64,000 bases of DNA from Solitalea agri (GCF_023914155.1 NZ_JAMWYS010000028.1:286137-350136); one strand, 5' to 3'; counted from the first letter of the stretch, positions 46,771-55,645 are shown. Numbers and translations: made by a program. The notes: generated from the sequence alone by a model not told the origin.

Positions 46771-46806
46771 CAAAAAGAGGGGCCAGATCACAGGCTCCTC
46801 TTTTTG
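46771..46806. terminator. Bidirectional terminator
   Basis: CAAAAAGAGGGGCC (46771-46784) pairs with GGCTCCTCTTTTTG (46793-46806), one G-T pair, 8-base loop. It serves the sugar dehydrogenase gene and the convergent hutH. Confidence 0.82.
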
Positions 46807-46817
46807 ATTTCTTATTG

Positions 46818-48311
46818 TTATTCCGCAATTATTTGCTCAACAATGAATTGTTTCGATTTTTCAATGTCGATGGATAACTGACGGTCTTCGGTTATGAAAG
46901 CAACTTCTTCCCTGAAAGAGGTAAATAACTTTTCAATAAATGGTGATGACTTTAATGGTCGGCGAAGTTCTAGCGCTTGAGTTGCATTTAACCACTCAAT
47001 ACCTAAAATAGAAACAAGGTTTTGTACCACCTTATATGCTTTAACAGCCGCGTTTGCACCCATACTCACATGATCTTCTTGTCCATTTGATGACACGATA
47101 GAATCAACAGAAGCTGGCGTACATAACTGCTTGTTTTGACTGGCAATTGAGGCAGCCGTGTATTGAGGAATCATTAAGCCCGAATTCAGTCCAGGTTTTG
47201 CTACCAGGAATGCAGGTAGTTTCCGTAAGCCTGAGATCAACTGGAAGGTCCTTCTTTCGGAAATACTTCCCAGTTCTGATAAAGCGATGCATAAAAAGTC
47301 AAGAGCCAAGGCCAATGGTTGTCCATGGAAATTGCCACCCGAAAGGATTAGATCTTCAGCAGGAAATACATTCGGGTTATCAGTAACTGCATTAATTTCC
47401 GTTAAAAATACCCATTCAACATAATTAAGTGCATCTTTTGAGGCTCCGTGAACCTGTGGAACGCAACGGAATGAGTAAGGGTCTTGTGTTTGTTTTCCTG
47501 ACTGATTAATCAACTCACTGCCGGCTAAAATTTCTGAAATGAACTTAGCGGTTTCAAGCTGACCTTTATGTGGGCGGATTTGATGGATCAACTCGTTAAA
47601 AGGGTCTAAACGACAATCGAAGGCATCAATTGAAGCAGCAGCCACTACATCGGCTACATGCGTTAGCTTTTTAGCTAGCAATAAGCAATGCACTCCGTAG
47701 GCGCTCATGAATTGAGTTCCATTGATAAGGGCCAATCCTTCTTTTGCTTTCATGTGTAATGGCTCCCAGCCAAACTGCTGTAGCATTGCTGAGGCTGCTT
47801 TTCTTTTCCCCATAACGTAAACTTCGCCAATCCCCAGTAAAGGCAAGGAAAGGTGTGCTAAAGGTGCCAAATCGCCTGATGCGCCTAATGAACCTTGGGT
47901 AAAAACAACAGGTATAATGTCGTGATTGTAGAAATCGATTAGGCGCTGAACAGTTGATAACTGTACGCCTGAATGGCCATAACTCAATGATTGGATTTTG
48001 AGGAACAGCATCAACTTTACGATTTCCTGAGGAACTTCATCGCCAGTGCCACATGCATGCGATTTAAGTAAGTTGCTTTGTAAGGCTTCCAGTTGGTCAT
48101 TGTCAATAGAAACACTTTGTAATGAACCAAAACCGGTGTTTATGCCATAGATTGGAGCCGTACTTACTTTAATCTTTTCATGGAGGTAATTATGGCAATC
48201 ATTTATCTTTTTTGCTGCCTCTTCTGATAGCGCTAATTGATGACCTTCGGTCATAATAGAGTGAATCAGCTCGAGCGTAATAGCCCCGGAGCCAATGGAA
48301 TATAACTTCAT
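46818..48311 (-). CDS. hutH: Histidine ammonia-lyase
   Basis: Removes ammonia from histidine to give urocanate. The 497-residue protein starts at the ATG at 48311; the frame extends to a TTG at 48338, but a promoter box covers that position. The MIO cofactor triad ASG lies in GSLGASGDLAPLAHL (near residue 144). Other marks are YGINTGFGSL, GTQFMSAYG, QDPYSFRCVPQVHGA and QEDHVSMGANAA. The residue pair that sets substrate choice in this superfamily reads SH (in LLKSHACGTG), as in histidine rather than tyrosine or phenylalanine lyases. Other hut genes are not nearby. Confidence 0.93.
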   Translation of the reverse strand: MKLYSIGSGAITLELIHSIMTEGHQLALSEEAAKKINDCHNYLHEKIKVSTAPIYGINTGFGSLQSVSIDNDQLEALQSNLLKSHACGTGDEVPQEIVKLMLFLKIQSLSYGHSGVQLSTVQRLIDFYNHDIIPVVFTQGSLGASGDLAPLAHLSLPLLGIGEVYVMGKRKAASAMLQQFGWEPLHMKAKEGLALINGTQFMSAYGVHCLLLAKKLTHVADVVAAASIDAFDCRLDPFNELIHQIRPHKGQLETAKFISEILAGSELINQSGKQTQDPYSFRCVPQVHGASKDALNYVEWVFLTEINAVTDNPNVFPAEDLILSGGNFHGQPLALALDFLCIALSELGSISERRTFQLISGLRKLPAFLVAKPGLNSGLMIPQYTAASIASQNKQLCTPASVDSIVSSNGQEDHVSMGANAAVKAYKVVQNLVSILGIEWLNATQALELRRPLKSSPFIEKLFTSFREEVAFITEDRQLSIDIEKSKQFIVEQIIAE

Positions 48312-48335
48312 TATTTCTGGTTTATTGAGTGGCCC

Positions 48336-48343
48336 CAAAAATA
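48336..48343 (-). promoter_or_regulatory. -7 box of the hutH promoter
   Basis: TATTTTTG on the minus strand, an exact TAnnTTTG match, 24 bases before the ATG at 48311. It covers the alternative TTG start at 48338 and so argues against it. Confidence 0.55.
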
Positions 48344-48364
48344 ACGATTGTTCTCAAAATAAAT

Positions 48365-49603
48365 TTATTGCTCTGTAAGTTCTTCACGTACATTAGTTAA
48401 GTTTCGTACACTTAACCGTGATGCACTCCAGGAGGCTATAAACGAGATGACGAATACGGTGATAAATACCAGCAGAAAATCAGGCCATTGCATTTCAACA
48501 GGGTATTTGTCCATCACAAAAGTACCCGATTGGCCTAGTTTAATTAAACCGAATTTCAATTGGACGAAGCAGAAGATGGCACCAAGTGTCAATCCGGCTA
48601 AGGTTCCAACCATTGAGATCAGCAGACCTTCAAACAGGAAAATATAGCGTATAATTCGCTTATTGGCTCCCATACTAAGCAATATGGCAATGTCTTTTTT
48701 CTTGTCGATTACCAACATAGTTAATGAGCCAATAATGTTACAGATAGCAATAATCAACACAAAAGTGAGTATCAGGTAAACTGCCCATTTCTCTGAGTTC
48801 AAAATTTTATATAGTAATTCATTTTGCTCAAATCGGTCCCTTACTTTAAAATTGTCACCCAACAGTTCTTTAGCATTGCGCTTATATTGCTTAAGGTTGG
48901 CTTCTTTCTTTAAATAGATTTCTACTGATGAAACATTGTTGCCCTCATCTAATTGCTTACGCGCAAATGAAAGGGGGACTAAAACGTATTTCAGATCAAA
49001 GTCTTGTTGAACCTGAAAAACACCCGAAACGTAAATCTCACTTCTGTTTAGGTCGTTTGTAGGGTCAATAGAAGAGCCCATGTTTTTTCTGGGAGAGAAA
49101 ATCGTCAGGGGATCATCAGACTCAATATTCATCGATAAGTAATACTCTACCCCGCTTCCAATAATAGCCCTTGGTTCTTCGTTAGTTCCCAATGTGGCAT
49201 TCCCACGTATGATCATTGAATCGAGCGCATGTGTTTTCAGAAAATCATCACTAACCCCTTTTACGGTGGCTATGTATTGATTCTTTCCAAAACGCAGCAG
49301 GGCTTTTTCTTCAAGCGCCTCTACATAAAATAAAGTTCCTGTTTTGGATTTAAGCTGACTAAAGGCCGATGTATTAGGGGCGAAGGTCTTTCCCTTTACA
49401 AGCTCGATTTTTATATCTGGTGTAAATCGGTTATAAAGTGAAAGAACCAATGCCTCGAAGCCATTGAATACCGACAAAATAACAATTAACGCCGCCGAGC
49501 CAATTAATACCCCGAACATGGATATGCCTGAAATAATATTGATAGCGTTAGTTGATTTTTTTGAAAAGAGGTATCGCTTAGCAAAGTATAAGGCCAGGTT
49601 CAT
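48365..49603 (-). CDS. ABC transporter permease, LolC/LolE-like (FtsX family)
   Basis: A 412-residue inner-membrane protein with the FtsX-type layout: a first helix (about 20-45, ISGISMFGVLIGSAALIVILSV is the characteristic start), a periplasmic MacB-like domain (about 46-270) and three C-terminal helices (about 275-300, 320-350, 375-400). The FNGFEALVLSLY and LLSMGANKRIIRYIF stretches are typical of LolC/E, which lifts lipoproteins out of the inner membrane. The partner ATPase is not in the window. It is upstream of hutH on the same strand but hutH has its own promoter. Confidence 0.9.
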   Translation of the reverse strand: MNLALYFAKRYLFSKKSTNAINIISGISMFGVLIGSAALIVILSVFNGFEALVLSLYNRFTPDIKIELVKGKTFAPNTSAFSQLKSKTGTLFYVEALEEKALLRFGKNQYIATVKGVSDDFLKTHALDSMIIRGNATLGTNEEPRAIIGSGVEYYLSMNIESDDPLTIFSPRKNMGSSIDPTNDLNRSEIYVSGVFQVQQDFDLKYVLVPLSFARKQLDEGNNVSSVEIYLKKEANLKQYKRNAKELLGDNFKVRDRFEQNELLYKILNSEKWAVYLILTFVLIIAICNIIGSLTMLVIDKKKDIAILLSMGANKRIIRYIFLFEGLLISMVGTLAGLTLGAIFCFVQLKFGLIKLGQSGTFVMDKYPVEMQWPDFLLVFITVFVISFIASWSASRLSVRNLTNVREELTEQ

Positions 49604-49658
49604 CTATCAACGTTAGAGTTTTGATTTACGATTTAAGTAAACGAATATCTGTATTTGA

Positions 49659-50294
49659 TTATAAAAAAGGATTATGCAACCTTTCAAAACCAATGCTGGT
49701 GGCCGGTCCATGACCAGGGTAAACCTTTACCTCGTCGCCCAAAGGGAATAATCGTTGTTCAATGCTTTTTTTCAAAACTTCAAAGCTGCCGCCCGGTAAA
49801 TCGGTTCGGCCTACGCTTTGATAAAACAAAACGTCACCTCCAATTACAAACTGATCGTCCTTACTGTAAAAAGAAAGGCTTCCAGGAGAATGTCCCGGAG
49901 TAAAAATACTTTCGAGGGATGAATTGCCGAAAGTTATTACTTCATTGTCTTCAAGGTAATTCTCTACTGCAGGCGATAATTCATAATGCATACCCATTGA
50001 TGGTGCATAGCCAGGTATGGCATCCAATATGAATTGTTCACTTTTATGAAAATGTGGCTTTAAGCCATAGCTGTCGAAAACAAATTTATTGCCCAGCACA
50101 TGGTCGATATGGCAATGGGTGTTGATCAGCTTAACCGGTTTCAGTTCATTCGACTTAATGAAATCGACCAAAGCGTTTTGTTCCTGGGCATTATAGCATC
50201 CGGGATCAATGATCAAACATTCATTAGTTTCATCAAAAAGTATATAAGTATTTTCCTGGTAAGGATTAAAGGTTAAATAGTGTACCTGAATCAT
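49659..50294 (-). CDS. MBL-fold metallo-hydrolase (glyoxalase II-like)
   Basis: A 211-residue metallo-beta-lactamase-fold hydrolase. The zinc ligands are visible: NTHCHIDHVLG (HxHxDH), HSPGSLSFYSKD, GGDVLFYQSVGRTDLPGG with the bridging Asp, and VYPGHGPATSIG. This pattern belongs to the glyoxalase II-like group; the substrate could be a thioester or another small molecule. It follows gldD by 99 bases of repeat-like AT-rich DNA on the same strand. Confidence 0.9.
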   Translation of the reverse strand: MIQVHYLTFNPYQENTYILFDETNECLIIDPGCYNAQEQNALVDFIKSNELKPVKLINTHCHIDHVLGNKFVFDSYGLKPHFHKSEQFILDAIPGYAPSMGMHYELSPAVENYLEDNEVITFGNSSLESIFTPGHSPGSLSFYSKDDQFVIGGDVLFYQSVGRTDLPGGSFEVLKKSIEQRLFPLGDEVKVYPGHGPATSIGFERLHNPFL

Positions 50295-50299
50295 GTTAG

Positions 50300-50393
50300 A
50301 GAATTTAAAAATTTAGGAATTTGAAAATTTAAGAATTAACGGATGATCTGTTTCATCTTCAAATTCTCAAATTAACTTATTCTCAAATTAAAT
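50300..50393. repeat. AT-rich repeat with inverted arms between gldD and MBL gene
   Basis: Short units of the GAATTTGAAAATTT type recur on the left (50301-50336) and, in reverse complement, on the right (50358-50390). GAATTTGAA (50317-50325) matches TTCAAATTC (50358-50366) exactly, and GATGA/TCATC (50342-50346/50353-50357) forms an inner hairpin. Low-complexity units of this kind are scattered through many Bacteroidota genomes. Confidence 0.55.
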
Positions 50394-50999
50394 TTATTGC
50401 TTCCACTTAAAGGTTTTGATCATCACATCAACGTCCTTCTTGATAAAATCGAGTACAGGCTGAATGGAATCCAGTCGAGGCTCACTTCTAAAATAGAGTG
50501 CAGCCCTTAAAAAGTGTTTAGAACTATCAGTCAAATAAAACTGCAAGGAAGAAGCCGCATTTCCATCAATACTATAATAAGTTCCGTACACTTTATTCGC
50601 TTCATTCTTTATAACACTTTCATCAATGGACGTAGCTTTAATGGTGTGTTTAAATACCAAACTACGACTGTCTTCTGCCAGTGCGTTGAATTTTTTCTTA
50701 TCGTTATTAATGTCGTGGTAGCTTAAGTGGAGCTTGCCATTGAACTGCGGATATTCAATATTGATCCAGCAAGACTGAGCATCTGCAGCATTATCGGTAG
50801 CTACTTTAGCATACACTGGTATATCAAATGAGTACTTACAACCTTCATCGAAGTGCTTATAGGCTTTCTTTGGGAAATCGATACGATGATATCCGCGTGG
50901 TTTTGGTGTAGAAGTACTTTCTTTGCAAGCAGGTAACAATAAAATTGGAGCTGCAATTAGGAGTGCCCACCAATTGAAAAATATGTTTTTAAACCTCAA
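50394..50999 (-). CDS. gldD: Gliding motility lipoprotein GldD
   Basis: A 201-residue lipoprotein with signal peptide and lipobox LLPAC. The mature region has the GldD pattern RGYHRIDFPKKAYKHFDEGCKYSFDIPVYA in which the early YHRIDFP and the later single Cys are typical. GldD is one of the proteins required for gliding in Flavobacterium, acting in the envelope with GldB and others. The only plausible start is TTG; no ATG exists in frame before the signal peptide. Presence of gldD alone does not prove gliding, since several non-gliding Bacteroidota keep it. Confidence 0.85.
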   Translation of the reverse strand: MRFKNIFFNWWALLIAAPILLLPACKESTSTPKPRGYHRIDFPKKAYKHFDEGCKYSFDIPVYAKVATDNAADAQSCWINIEYPQFNGKLHLSYHDINNDKKKFNALAEDSRSLVFKHTIKATSIDESVIKNEANKVYGTYYSIDGNAASSLQFYLTDSSKHFLRAALYFRSEPRLDSIQPVLDFIKKDVDVMIKTFKWKQ

Positions 51000-51139
51000 A
51001 ACTTTATAGTGTTTATAAGTTGTTATTGATTAAATAAACGGGTGCAAGGTACAATTAATGTACGAAGGTAGAAGTACGACTTTAGCCCAATGTAAGTTTC
51101 CCTAAATCGTCATTTTAAAATCTTACTTCCAAAATCTAT

Positions 51140-51886
51140 TTACTCGTTCCAAATACTCCAGGCTTTTTCAGCTTGCAGATGCAGCATTTCTAAGCCGTTT
51201 TTAATGGTTGCTCTTTTTTCGATGCCTTTTTTAAGGAAAAGTGTTGTTTCCGGATTATAAACCAAATCGTAAAGAAGGTGATTAGGCGTAAGGTATTCAT
51301 ATGGCAAATCTGGGCAAGTATCAATGTTAGGATAAGTTCCCACCGGAGAACAATTGATGATTACCGTGTATTCCTCCATCATCTCTTTTGTCAAGTCGCT
51401 ATAGGCCAGTTTTTGATCCGAACCAGTCCTCGACACAAAATGGTACTCAATATTCAGTTCTTTTAGAGCAAATTCCACAGCTTTTGATGCACCACCGGTT
51501 CCTAAAATCAAAGCCTTTTTATTTTCGGGTTTTAATAAAGGAAATAAAGAGTGTTTAAAACCATAGACATCGGAATTATAACCTATTAAAACTGGCTTAT
51601 TGGTCTCTGATCGGTCAATCTTAATTACATTTACAGCTCCTACTCCTTTAGCTGATTCGTCCAGACGGTTTAGCAAAGGCATTACCTCGATTTTATGTGG
51701 AATGGTTACATTGATGCCAATAATTTCCGGATCATTGTTGATAATATCCATTAACTGCTCCGTTTTTTCAATGGGATATAAATCATACTGATGGTCAGTT
51801 AATCCCAGTTCATGAAATTTTTCTGTAAAATATTTTTTTGAGAAGGAGTGAGAGAGTGGAAAACCAATAAGTCCGAATTTTTTCAT
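51140..51886 (-). CDS. aroE: Shikimate dehydrogenase
   Basis: Reduces 3-dehydroshikimate to shikimate in aromatic amino acid synthesis. The 248-residue protein has the substrate loop GFPLSHSFSKKYF, the catalytic Lys in GINVTIPHKIEVMPLL, VGAVNVIK, the Asp in YNSDVYGFKHSL, and the NADP site ILGTGGASKAVEFAL. The C-terminal part is slightly shorter than E. coli AroE, as normal in this phylum. It is transcribed in the same direction as the upstream phosphosulfolactate synthase-like gene, with a hairpin between them. Confidence 0.95.
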   Translation of the reverse strand: MKKFGLIGFPLSHSFSKKYFTEKFHELGLTDHQYDLYPIEKTEQLMDIINNDPEIIGINVTIPHKIEVMPLLNRLDESAKGVGAVNVIKIDRSETNKPVLIGYNSDVYGFKHSLFPLLKPENKKALILGTGGASKAVEFALKELNIEYHFVSRTGSDQKLAYSDLTKEMMEEYTVIINCSPVGTYPNIDTCPDLPYEYLTPNHLLYDLVYNPETTLFLKKGIEKRATIKNGLEMLHLQAEKAWSIWNE

Positions 51887-51920
51887 GTATAGATAAATTT
51901 GCGTTGGATATTTAAACTAT

Positions 51921-51951
51921 TGAAGCGACCATTTTACCAATGGTCGCTTCA
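51921..51951 (-). terminator. Hairpin after the phosphosulfolactate synthase-like gene
   Basis: TGAAGCGACCATT (51921-51933) pairs perfectly with 51939-51951 around TTACC. The T run after it on the minus strand is poor, so termination may be partial. Confidence 0.6.
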
Positions 51952-51983
51952 GAGTAAATTCTTCAATATCGAGGTGTTGCTGA

Positions 51984-52763
51984 TTACATTACCGGAATGT
52001 CAAAATCTTTCAGGAAATGATTAAAGGTATCACCTCGTAAGCCTAAGCGAACAGTTTCCAAAGGAATCACTTCGGCAGGGGCTATGTTTCCTAAGTTAAC
52101 ATTGGCTCCAAGTAATTTTACAAACCATACTTGTTGTGATTTTTGAGGGGCTTCCCAAATGATGCTCTCTTGAGGGATTTTTGTAAGGATCTCTTCTACT
52201 AAGCCCGAACGCACTTCTCCATTTCCACGGAAAAGCCCTACGTTACCACTTTCGCGCGCTTCGGCAATTACCTTCCATGAGCCGGCATCAATTTCGGCCT
52301 GCATAAGTTCAATCCATTTATAGGGTGGAATGATAACGGTATCGTCTTTAGAGCCTACTTCTGAGATTACCGTCACCTGCCCTTTAAGTTTACGAATAAA
52401 CTCACATTTAATGTCGTGCGGAATGGTGATAGAACCGTCAGAAACCTCGGCGTACTCCATGCCATAACGGTCGAGCAAACGCTGATAATCTTCAAACTGG
52501 CCGCGAATAATAAAGGCTTCGAATAATGTACCGCCAAAATAAACCGGAATACCTGCTTCGCGATATACCCTAAGTTTATCCTGGAGATTAGGCGTTACAA
52601 ATGAAGTGGCCCATCCCAGTTTAACCAGATCGGTGTGATTTCCAGAAACAGAAAGAAAATTTTCAATTTCATTTACACTCAATCCTTTGTCCATTACCAT
52701 AGTAATGCCTTTTTCACGAGGTTTAGCTTCTCTTTCCGGAACGTATTTCAAGGTATAATTCAT
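51984..52763 (-). CDS. Phosphosulfolactate synthase-like protein (ComA family)
   Basis: A 259-residue TIM-barrel protein of the ComA family (pfam02679). Motifs are GITMVMDKGLSVNEIENFL, VKLGWATSF, VYFGGTLFEAF, YAEVSDGSITI, VISEVGSKD and VIAEARESGNVGLF. In methanogens ComA joins phosphoenolpyruvate and sulfite to make phosphosulfolactate for coenzyme M. Bacteroidota do not make coenzyme M, so a route to cysteate and sulfonolipids is one possibility. That is inference; nothing else in the window supports or excludes it. Length and sequence are normal for the family. Confidence 0.9.
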   Translation of the reverse strand: MNYTLKYVPEREAKPREKGITMVMDKGLSVNEIENFLSVSGNHTDLVKLGWATSFVTPNLQDKLRVYREAGIPVYFGGTLFEAFIIRGQFEDYQRLLDRYGMEYAEVSDGSITIPHDIKCEFIRKLKGQVTVISEVGSKDDTVIIPPYKWIELMQAEIDAGSWKVIAEARESGNVGLFRGNGEVRSGLVEEILTKIPQESIIWEAPQKSQQVWFVKLLGANVNLGNIAPAEVIPLETVRLGLRGDTFNHFLKDFDIPVM

Positions 52764-52966
52764 TTCAAATTAACTATTTCCATATGGGCTCAGTCCCATT
52801 TTTTAGGCCCCACAAAATAAAGCCTAAGTGTTTAAAATAACAAATGTTTTAGTGTTACTGAAAAGGATATTTTGCTAACGTAAGAAAAGAGCTTTAATTA
52901 TCCATTTAGAGTCCCTCAATCTCAACCCTTTAAAAATGAAGGGCAAATAATTATGGTTAAATAAAC

Positions 52967-52990
52967 AAATCCCCGAATATTCGAGGATTT
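52967..52990 (-). terminator. Probable terminator of the TPR gene
   Basis: AAATCC and GGATTT flank the palindrome CGAATATTCG (52974-52983) with one mismatch. On the minus strand it is followed by GTTTATTT, 32 bases after the TPR stop. Confidence 0.6.
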
Positions 52991-53022
52991 ATATATTGTC
53001 TTTTATTCAATTGACCGGAAAT

Positions 53023-54429
53023 CTAAGAAATGTATCGGTTAATGATATCAATAATTACTTTGTTGTTTTGAAGTTGAGGAAGATAGTCAAACAAAAGTTC
53101 ACATTTTTCCGGATCGGCTACCAATGCCTGTTCCAAATAGCTGATAGCTTCCTGGTATTGTCCATTGGCGAATAAATAGGCCACCATCCGGTAATATAAT
53201 TCGGCCGCTTGAGCATTTATTTTTATGCCTTCCGAGATAATACCAATGGCTTCTTCATTTCTGCCTTCTTCAAACATTAACGATGAATAGTCGAGCCAAA
53301 TCTCCACATCATCCGGAGCAAGCTCCATGACTTTTTCATAAGCCTTTTCGGCTTCTTCCACATTACTCAATTTCGAATGTGAATCGCCTAATGCAAACCA
53401 ATACTCGGGATTACTTTCATCCAACTCAAGGGCTTTTTTGTAAAAATGCAGCGATTCAAACCAGCGTTCTTCAAAATCGAGGGTAACACCTATGCCAAAC
53501 CAGCCTTCAGCCAATCGCGCATCGAGTTTTACGGCTTTTTTATAGAAAGAACGGGCTTCGTCCATCATTTCCAGCTTTTCATAACACTCTCCCATACAGC
53601 AATAGGTCTCTGCATCGGGTTGCTCATATTCAAAAGTCTGACGATAAACGTTAATCGCTTCCATGTAACGCTCAAGACCTACCAAGGCATTGCCTTTGTT
53701 GAAATAAGCGGCTGCAAAATTCTCTTTGATCAAAATAGCGTAATCATAAGCATCAATGGCTTTTTCATACATCTCTATTTTGATATAGGCATTCCCAAGG
53801 TTGTACCAGGCAGCATACGAATAAGGTTCTTCATCAATATACTGTTCATAAAAATGAATACTTTCCTCTTGTTTATCCAACACGTCATAGCAAAATGCAA
53901 GTTCATACAAGGCATCCTGATGTTCCATATTGGCTTCAAGGCATCGTTTTAGATAAACGATAGCGTTTTTGTATTCACCCAGATTTTGATAAACATAAGC
54001 AATCTGCAAGCAGATCTCATCGGTCTCTTCGGCAAACAATAAAGCTTTCTGGTAATTTTCTAGTGCCTCCTGATGACGATCTTGATTTTCTAAAAGATTT
54101 CCTCTTAAAATATAGATGTCGGGATTGGAGGTTTCCAGCGATTCGGCCTTTTCGAGCATTTTAAATGCTTTGGCAGTTTGGTTGGTCATAATGAACAACT
54201 GAGCCTGCTTCACAAAAAAGCCAGAAGCGTAAGGGTGTTGGCTAAGTGCATATTCAACCACTTGAAGTGCCTTAACCGGGTCATTCTTTTCGATGTAGTA
54301 GTCAATGATCTTTTCAAATGCATCAGCATCAAAAAAATATTGATCTTTATTTCGAATCATCTCCTCATATCGTTCAACCGAAGATCGTGCTTCTTCCGGG
54401 TTGTCGAATTCAAAATCGTCGTCAAACAT
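53023..54429 (-). CDS. Tetratricopeptide repeat protein
   Basis: A 468-residue soluble protein made almost wholly of TPR helices. An acidic start (MFDDDFEFDNPEEARSS) is followed by about twelve 34-residue repeats from residue 30 on; clear examples include AAWYNLGNAYIKIEMYEKAI, AAYFNKGNALVGLERYMEAI and EYWFALGDSHSKLSNVEEAE. No signal peptide or catalytic domain is present, so it is probably a protein-protein scaffold in the cytoplasm. It precedes the phosphosulfolactate synthase-like gene on the same strand, but a hairpin and 260 bases separate them. Confidence 0.9.
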   Translation of the reverse strand: MFDDDFEFDNPEEARSSVERYEEMIRNKDQYFFDADAFEKIIDYYIEKNDPVKALQVVEYALSQHPYASGFFVKQAQLFIMTNQTAKAFKMLEKAESLETSNPDIYILRGNLLENQDRHQEALENYQKALLFAEETDEICLQIAYVYQNLGEYKNAIVYLKRCLEANMEHQDALYELAFCYDVLDKQEESIHFYEQYIDEEPYSYAAWYNLGNAYIKIEMYEKAIDAYDYAILIKENFAAAYFNKGNALVGLERYMEAINVYRQTFEYEQPDAETYCCMGECYEKLEMMDEARSFYKKAVKLDARLAEGWFGIGVTLDFEERWFESLHFYKKALELDESNPEYWFALGDSHSKLSNVEEAEKAYEKVMELAPDDVEIWLDYSSLMFEEGRNEEAIGIISEGIKINAQAAELYYRMVAYLFANGQYQEAISYLEQALVADPEKCELLFDYLPQLQNNKVIIDIINRYIS

Positions 54430-54746
54430 TGATTATTCCTCAAAAGGTTAAAAAGAACGAAGAGTGTTAAAAACAGCTCTCATGTTATGTATCGCAACTA
54501 TCGTGCTGAATTAACTATTGAAAAGATAGAATTAATCTTCCAACCGCAGCAGTTCTTTTTTTCCACATATTAACTAAAAATGCTTTAAACCATTGAGTTC
54601 AAAAGCACTAATAATAACAAAGATAGGCTTTTTTGGTTTGGTTGGATTTGTTAAAAGAATCAACAAGTATTTAACCCTCCACTAATATAGAACAAAAACG
54701 GCACTGTGTTGTCTCAGTGCCGTTTCTTTATAGAAGGATATTTTTA
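54430..54746. other. 317-base intergenic region
   Basis: Holds the promoter side of the TPR gene and, at 54691-54725, the terminator of the nuclease gene. In between I see AT-rich sequence with no frame, exact -7 box or repeat. Confidence 0.5.
54691..54725 (-). terminator. Terminator of the S1/P1 nuclease gene
   Basis: AAACGGCACTG (54696-54706) pairs perfectly with CAGTGCCGTTT (54715-54725), 8-base loop; TTTTTGTTC follows on the minus strand. Confidence 0.85.
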
Positions 54747-55547
54747 TTATTGATAAATCTCATTCAGCACATTAGCTAAACGTAAACCTCCTTTTAAAAG
54801 TTGCTCATTTAAGGTGCTTAAGAAATCATAATTGTATCTATAACCAAGGTCTGATTCTTTCTCAGCGTATTGATAAAGTTTTTTAGTTACCGTGTAGTTA
54901 TCGCAAAACCATTCAGCCGGGTCGGTAGAGCGGCATAGTTCTTTTTGTGCGTTTGTTGGATGATTAATAGCGGTAGCATATTCGGTATAACTCAGATCTT
55001 GAGACTCCAGAAGATCCTCATCCCAAACGCGGTGCAAGTTTGTAGGTTTTTTAAACCAGGTCATTTTTACATCATTGCCACCACGGTCGCCCGGACGACC
55101 AATGTGCATTGGCTGGTTAGCATCACCAACTAAATGAATAATAAACCTTAAAGCATCTTTTTTTAAAGCTACACTACTGTTTTTATCTTTTAATATGGCG
55201 GTCATTTTACGAAGTGCGAAAGCCAGGTTAACTGAATCGTCAGCACAACGGTGATTGATCTGGTCACATGTTAAGCCGTCCTCGAAATTGATATAATGCC
55301 AAACTTGGGTACTGTCGTATTTTTTATCTGATTTTATAAAATCCGGCCAGTCACTCACCATGGCCATTGATTCTGGCCCTAGTATTTGCTTTATCGCCTT
55401 TTTTGCTTTTTTAGAAAGATGACGATCGGCAATTTCTCCAACAATGCGGTGGCCGGTTTTGCCCCAGGCATTACAGGTAATCGAAAATAGATTTGAGGTT
55501 AGAAAGAAAGCGCTGAAAACAACTAGAAAAACTTTTGAAGACTTCAT
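54747..55547 (-). CDS. S1/P1 nuclease family protein
   Basis: A secreted zinc-dependent phosphodiesterase that cuts single-stranded DNA or RNA. The 266-residue precursor has a signal peptide ending near ITCNA, leaving a mature N-terminal Trp (WGKTGHRIVGEIADRHL), whose amino group is a zinc ligand in this family. Other ligands are in VSDWPDFIK, VWHYINF, IHLVGDANQPMHIG and NLHRVWDEDL. The ATG at 55547 is chosen because a promoter box lies at 55583-55590; a longer frame to 55610 would not be transcribed. A strong terminator follows. Confidence 0.95.
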   Translation of the reverse strand: MKSSKVFLVVFSAFFLTSNLFSITCNAWGKTGHRIVGEIADRHLSKKAKKAIKQILGPESMAMVSDWPDFIKSDKKYDSTQVWHYINFEDGLTCDQINHRCADDSVNLAFALRKMTAILKDKNSSVALKKDALRFIIHLVGDANQPMHIGRPGDRGGNDVKMTWFKKPTNLHRVWDEDLLESQDLSYTEYATAINHPTNAQKELCRSTDPAEWFCDNYTVTKKLYQYAEKESDLGYRYNYDFLSTLNEQLLKGGLRLANVLNEIYQ

Positions 55548-55582
55548 TAATCTGGGTTTAATGCATTGAGTAAATACGGGCG

Positions 55583-55590
55583 CAAAAATA
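55583..55590 (-). promoter_or_regulatory. Promoter of the S1/P1 nuclease gene
   Basis: TATTTTTG on the minus strand matches TAnnTTTG exactly. TTG (55608-55610) lies 17 bases upstream as a possible -33 element. It gives a leader of about 30 bases. Confidence 0.6.
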
Positions 55591-55645
55591 AATGAAAAGC
55601 TTTGTTGCAACGAATGAAGCAGGTTAAATAATTGGGTAAATCAGG

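Noticed and set aside
55548..55610. Longer start for the S1/P1 nuclease
   Set aside because: The extension lies over the promoter -7 box and breaks the signal peptide.
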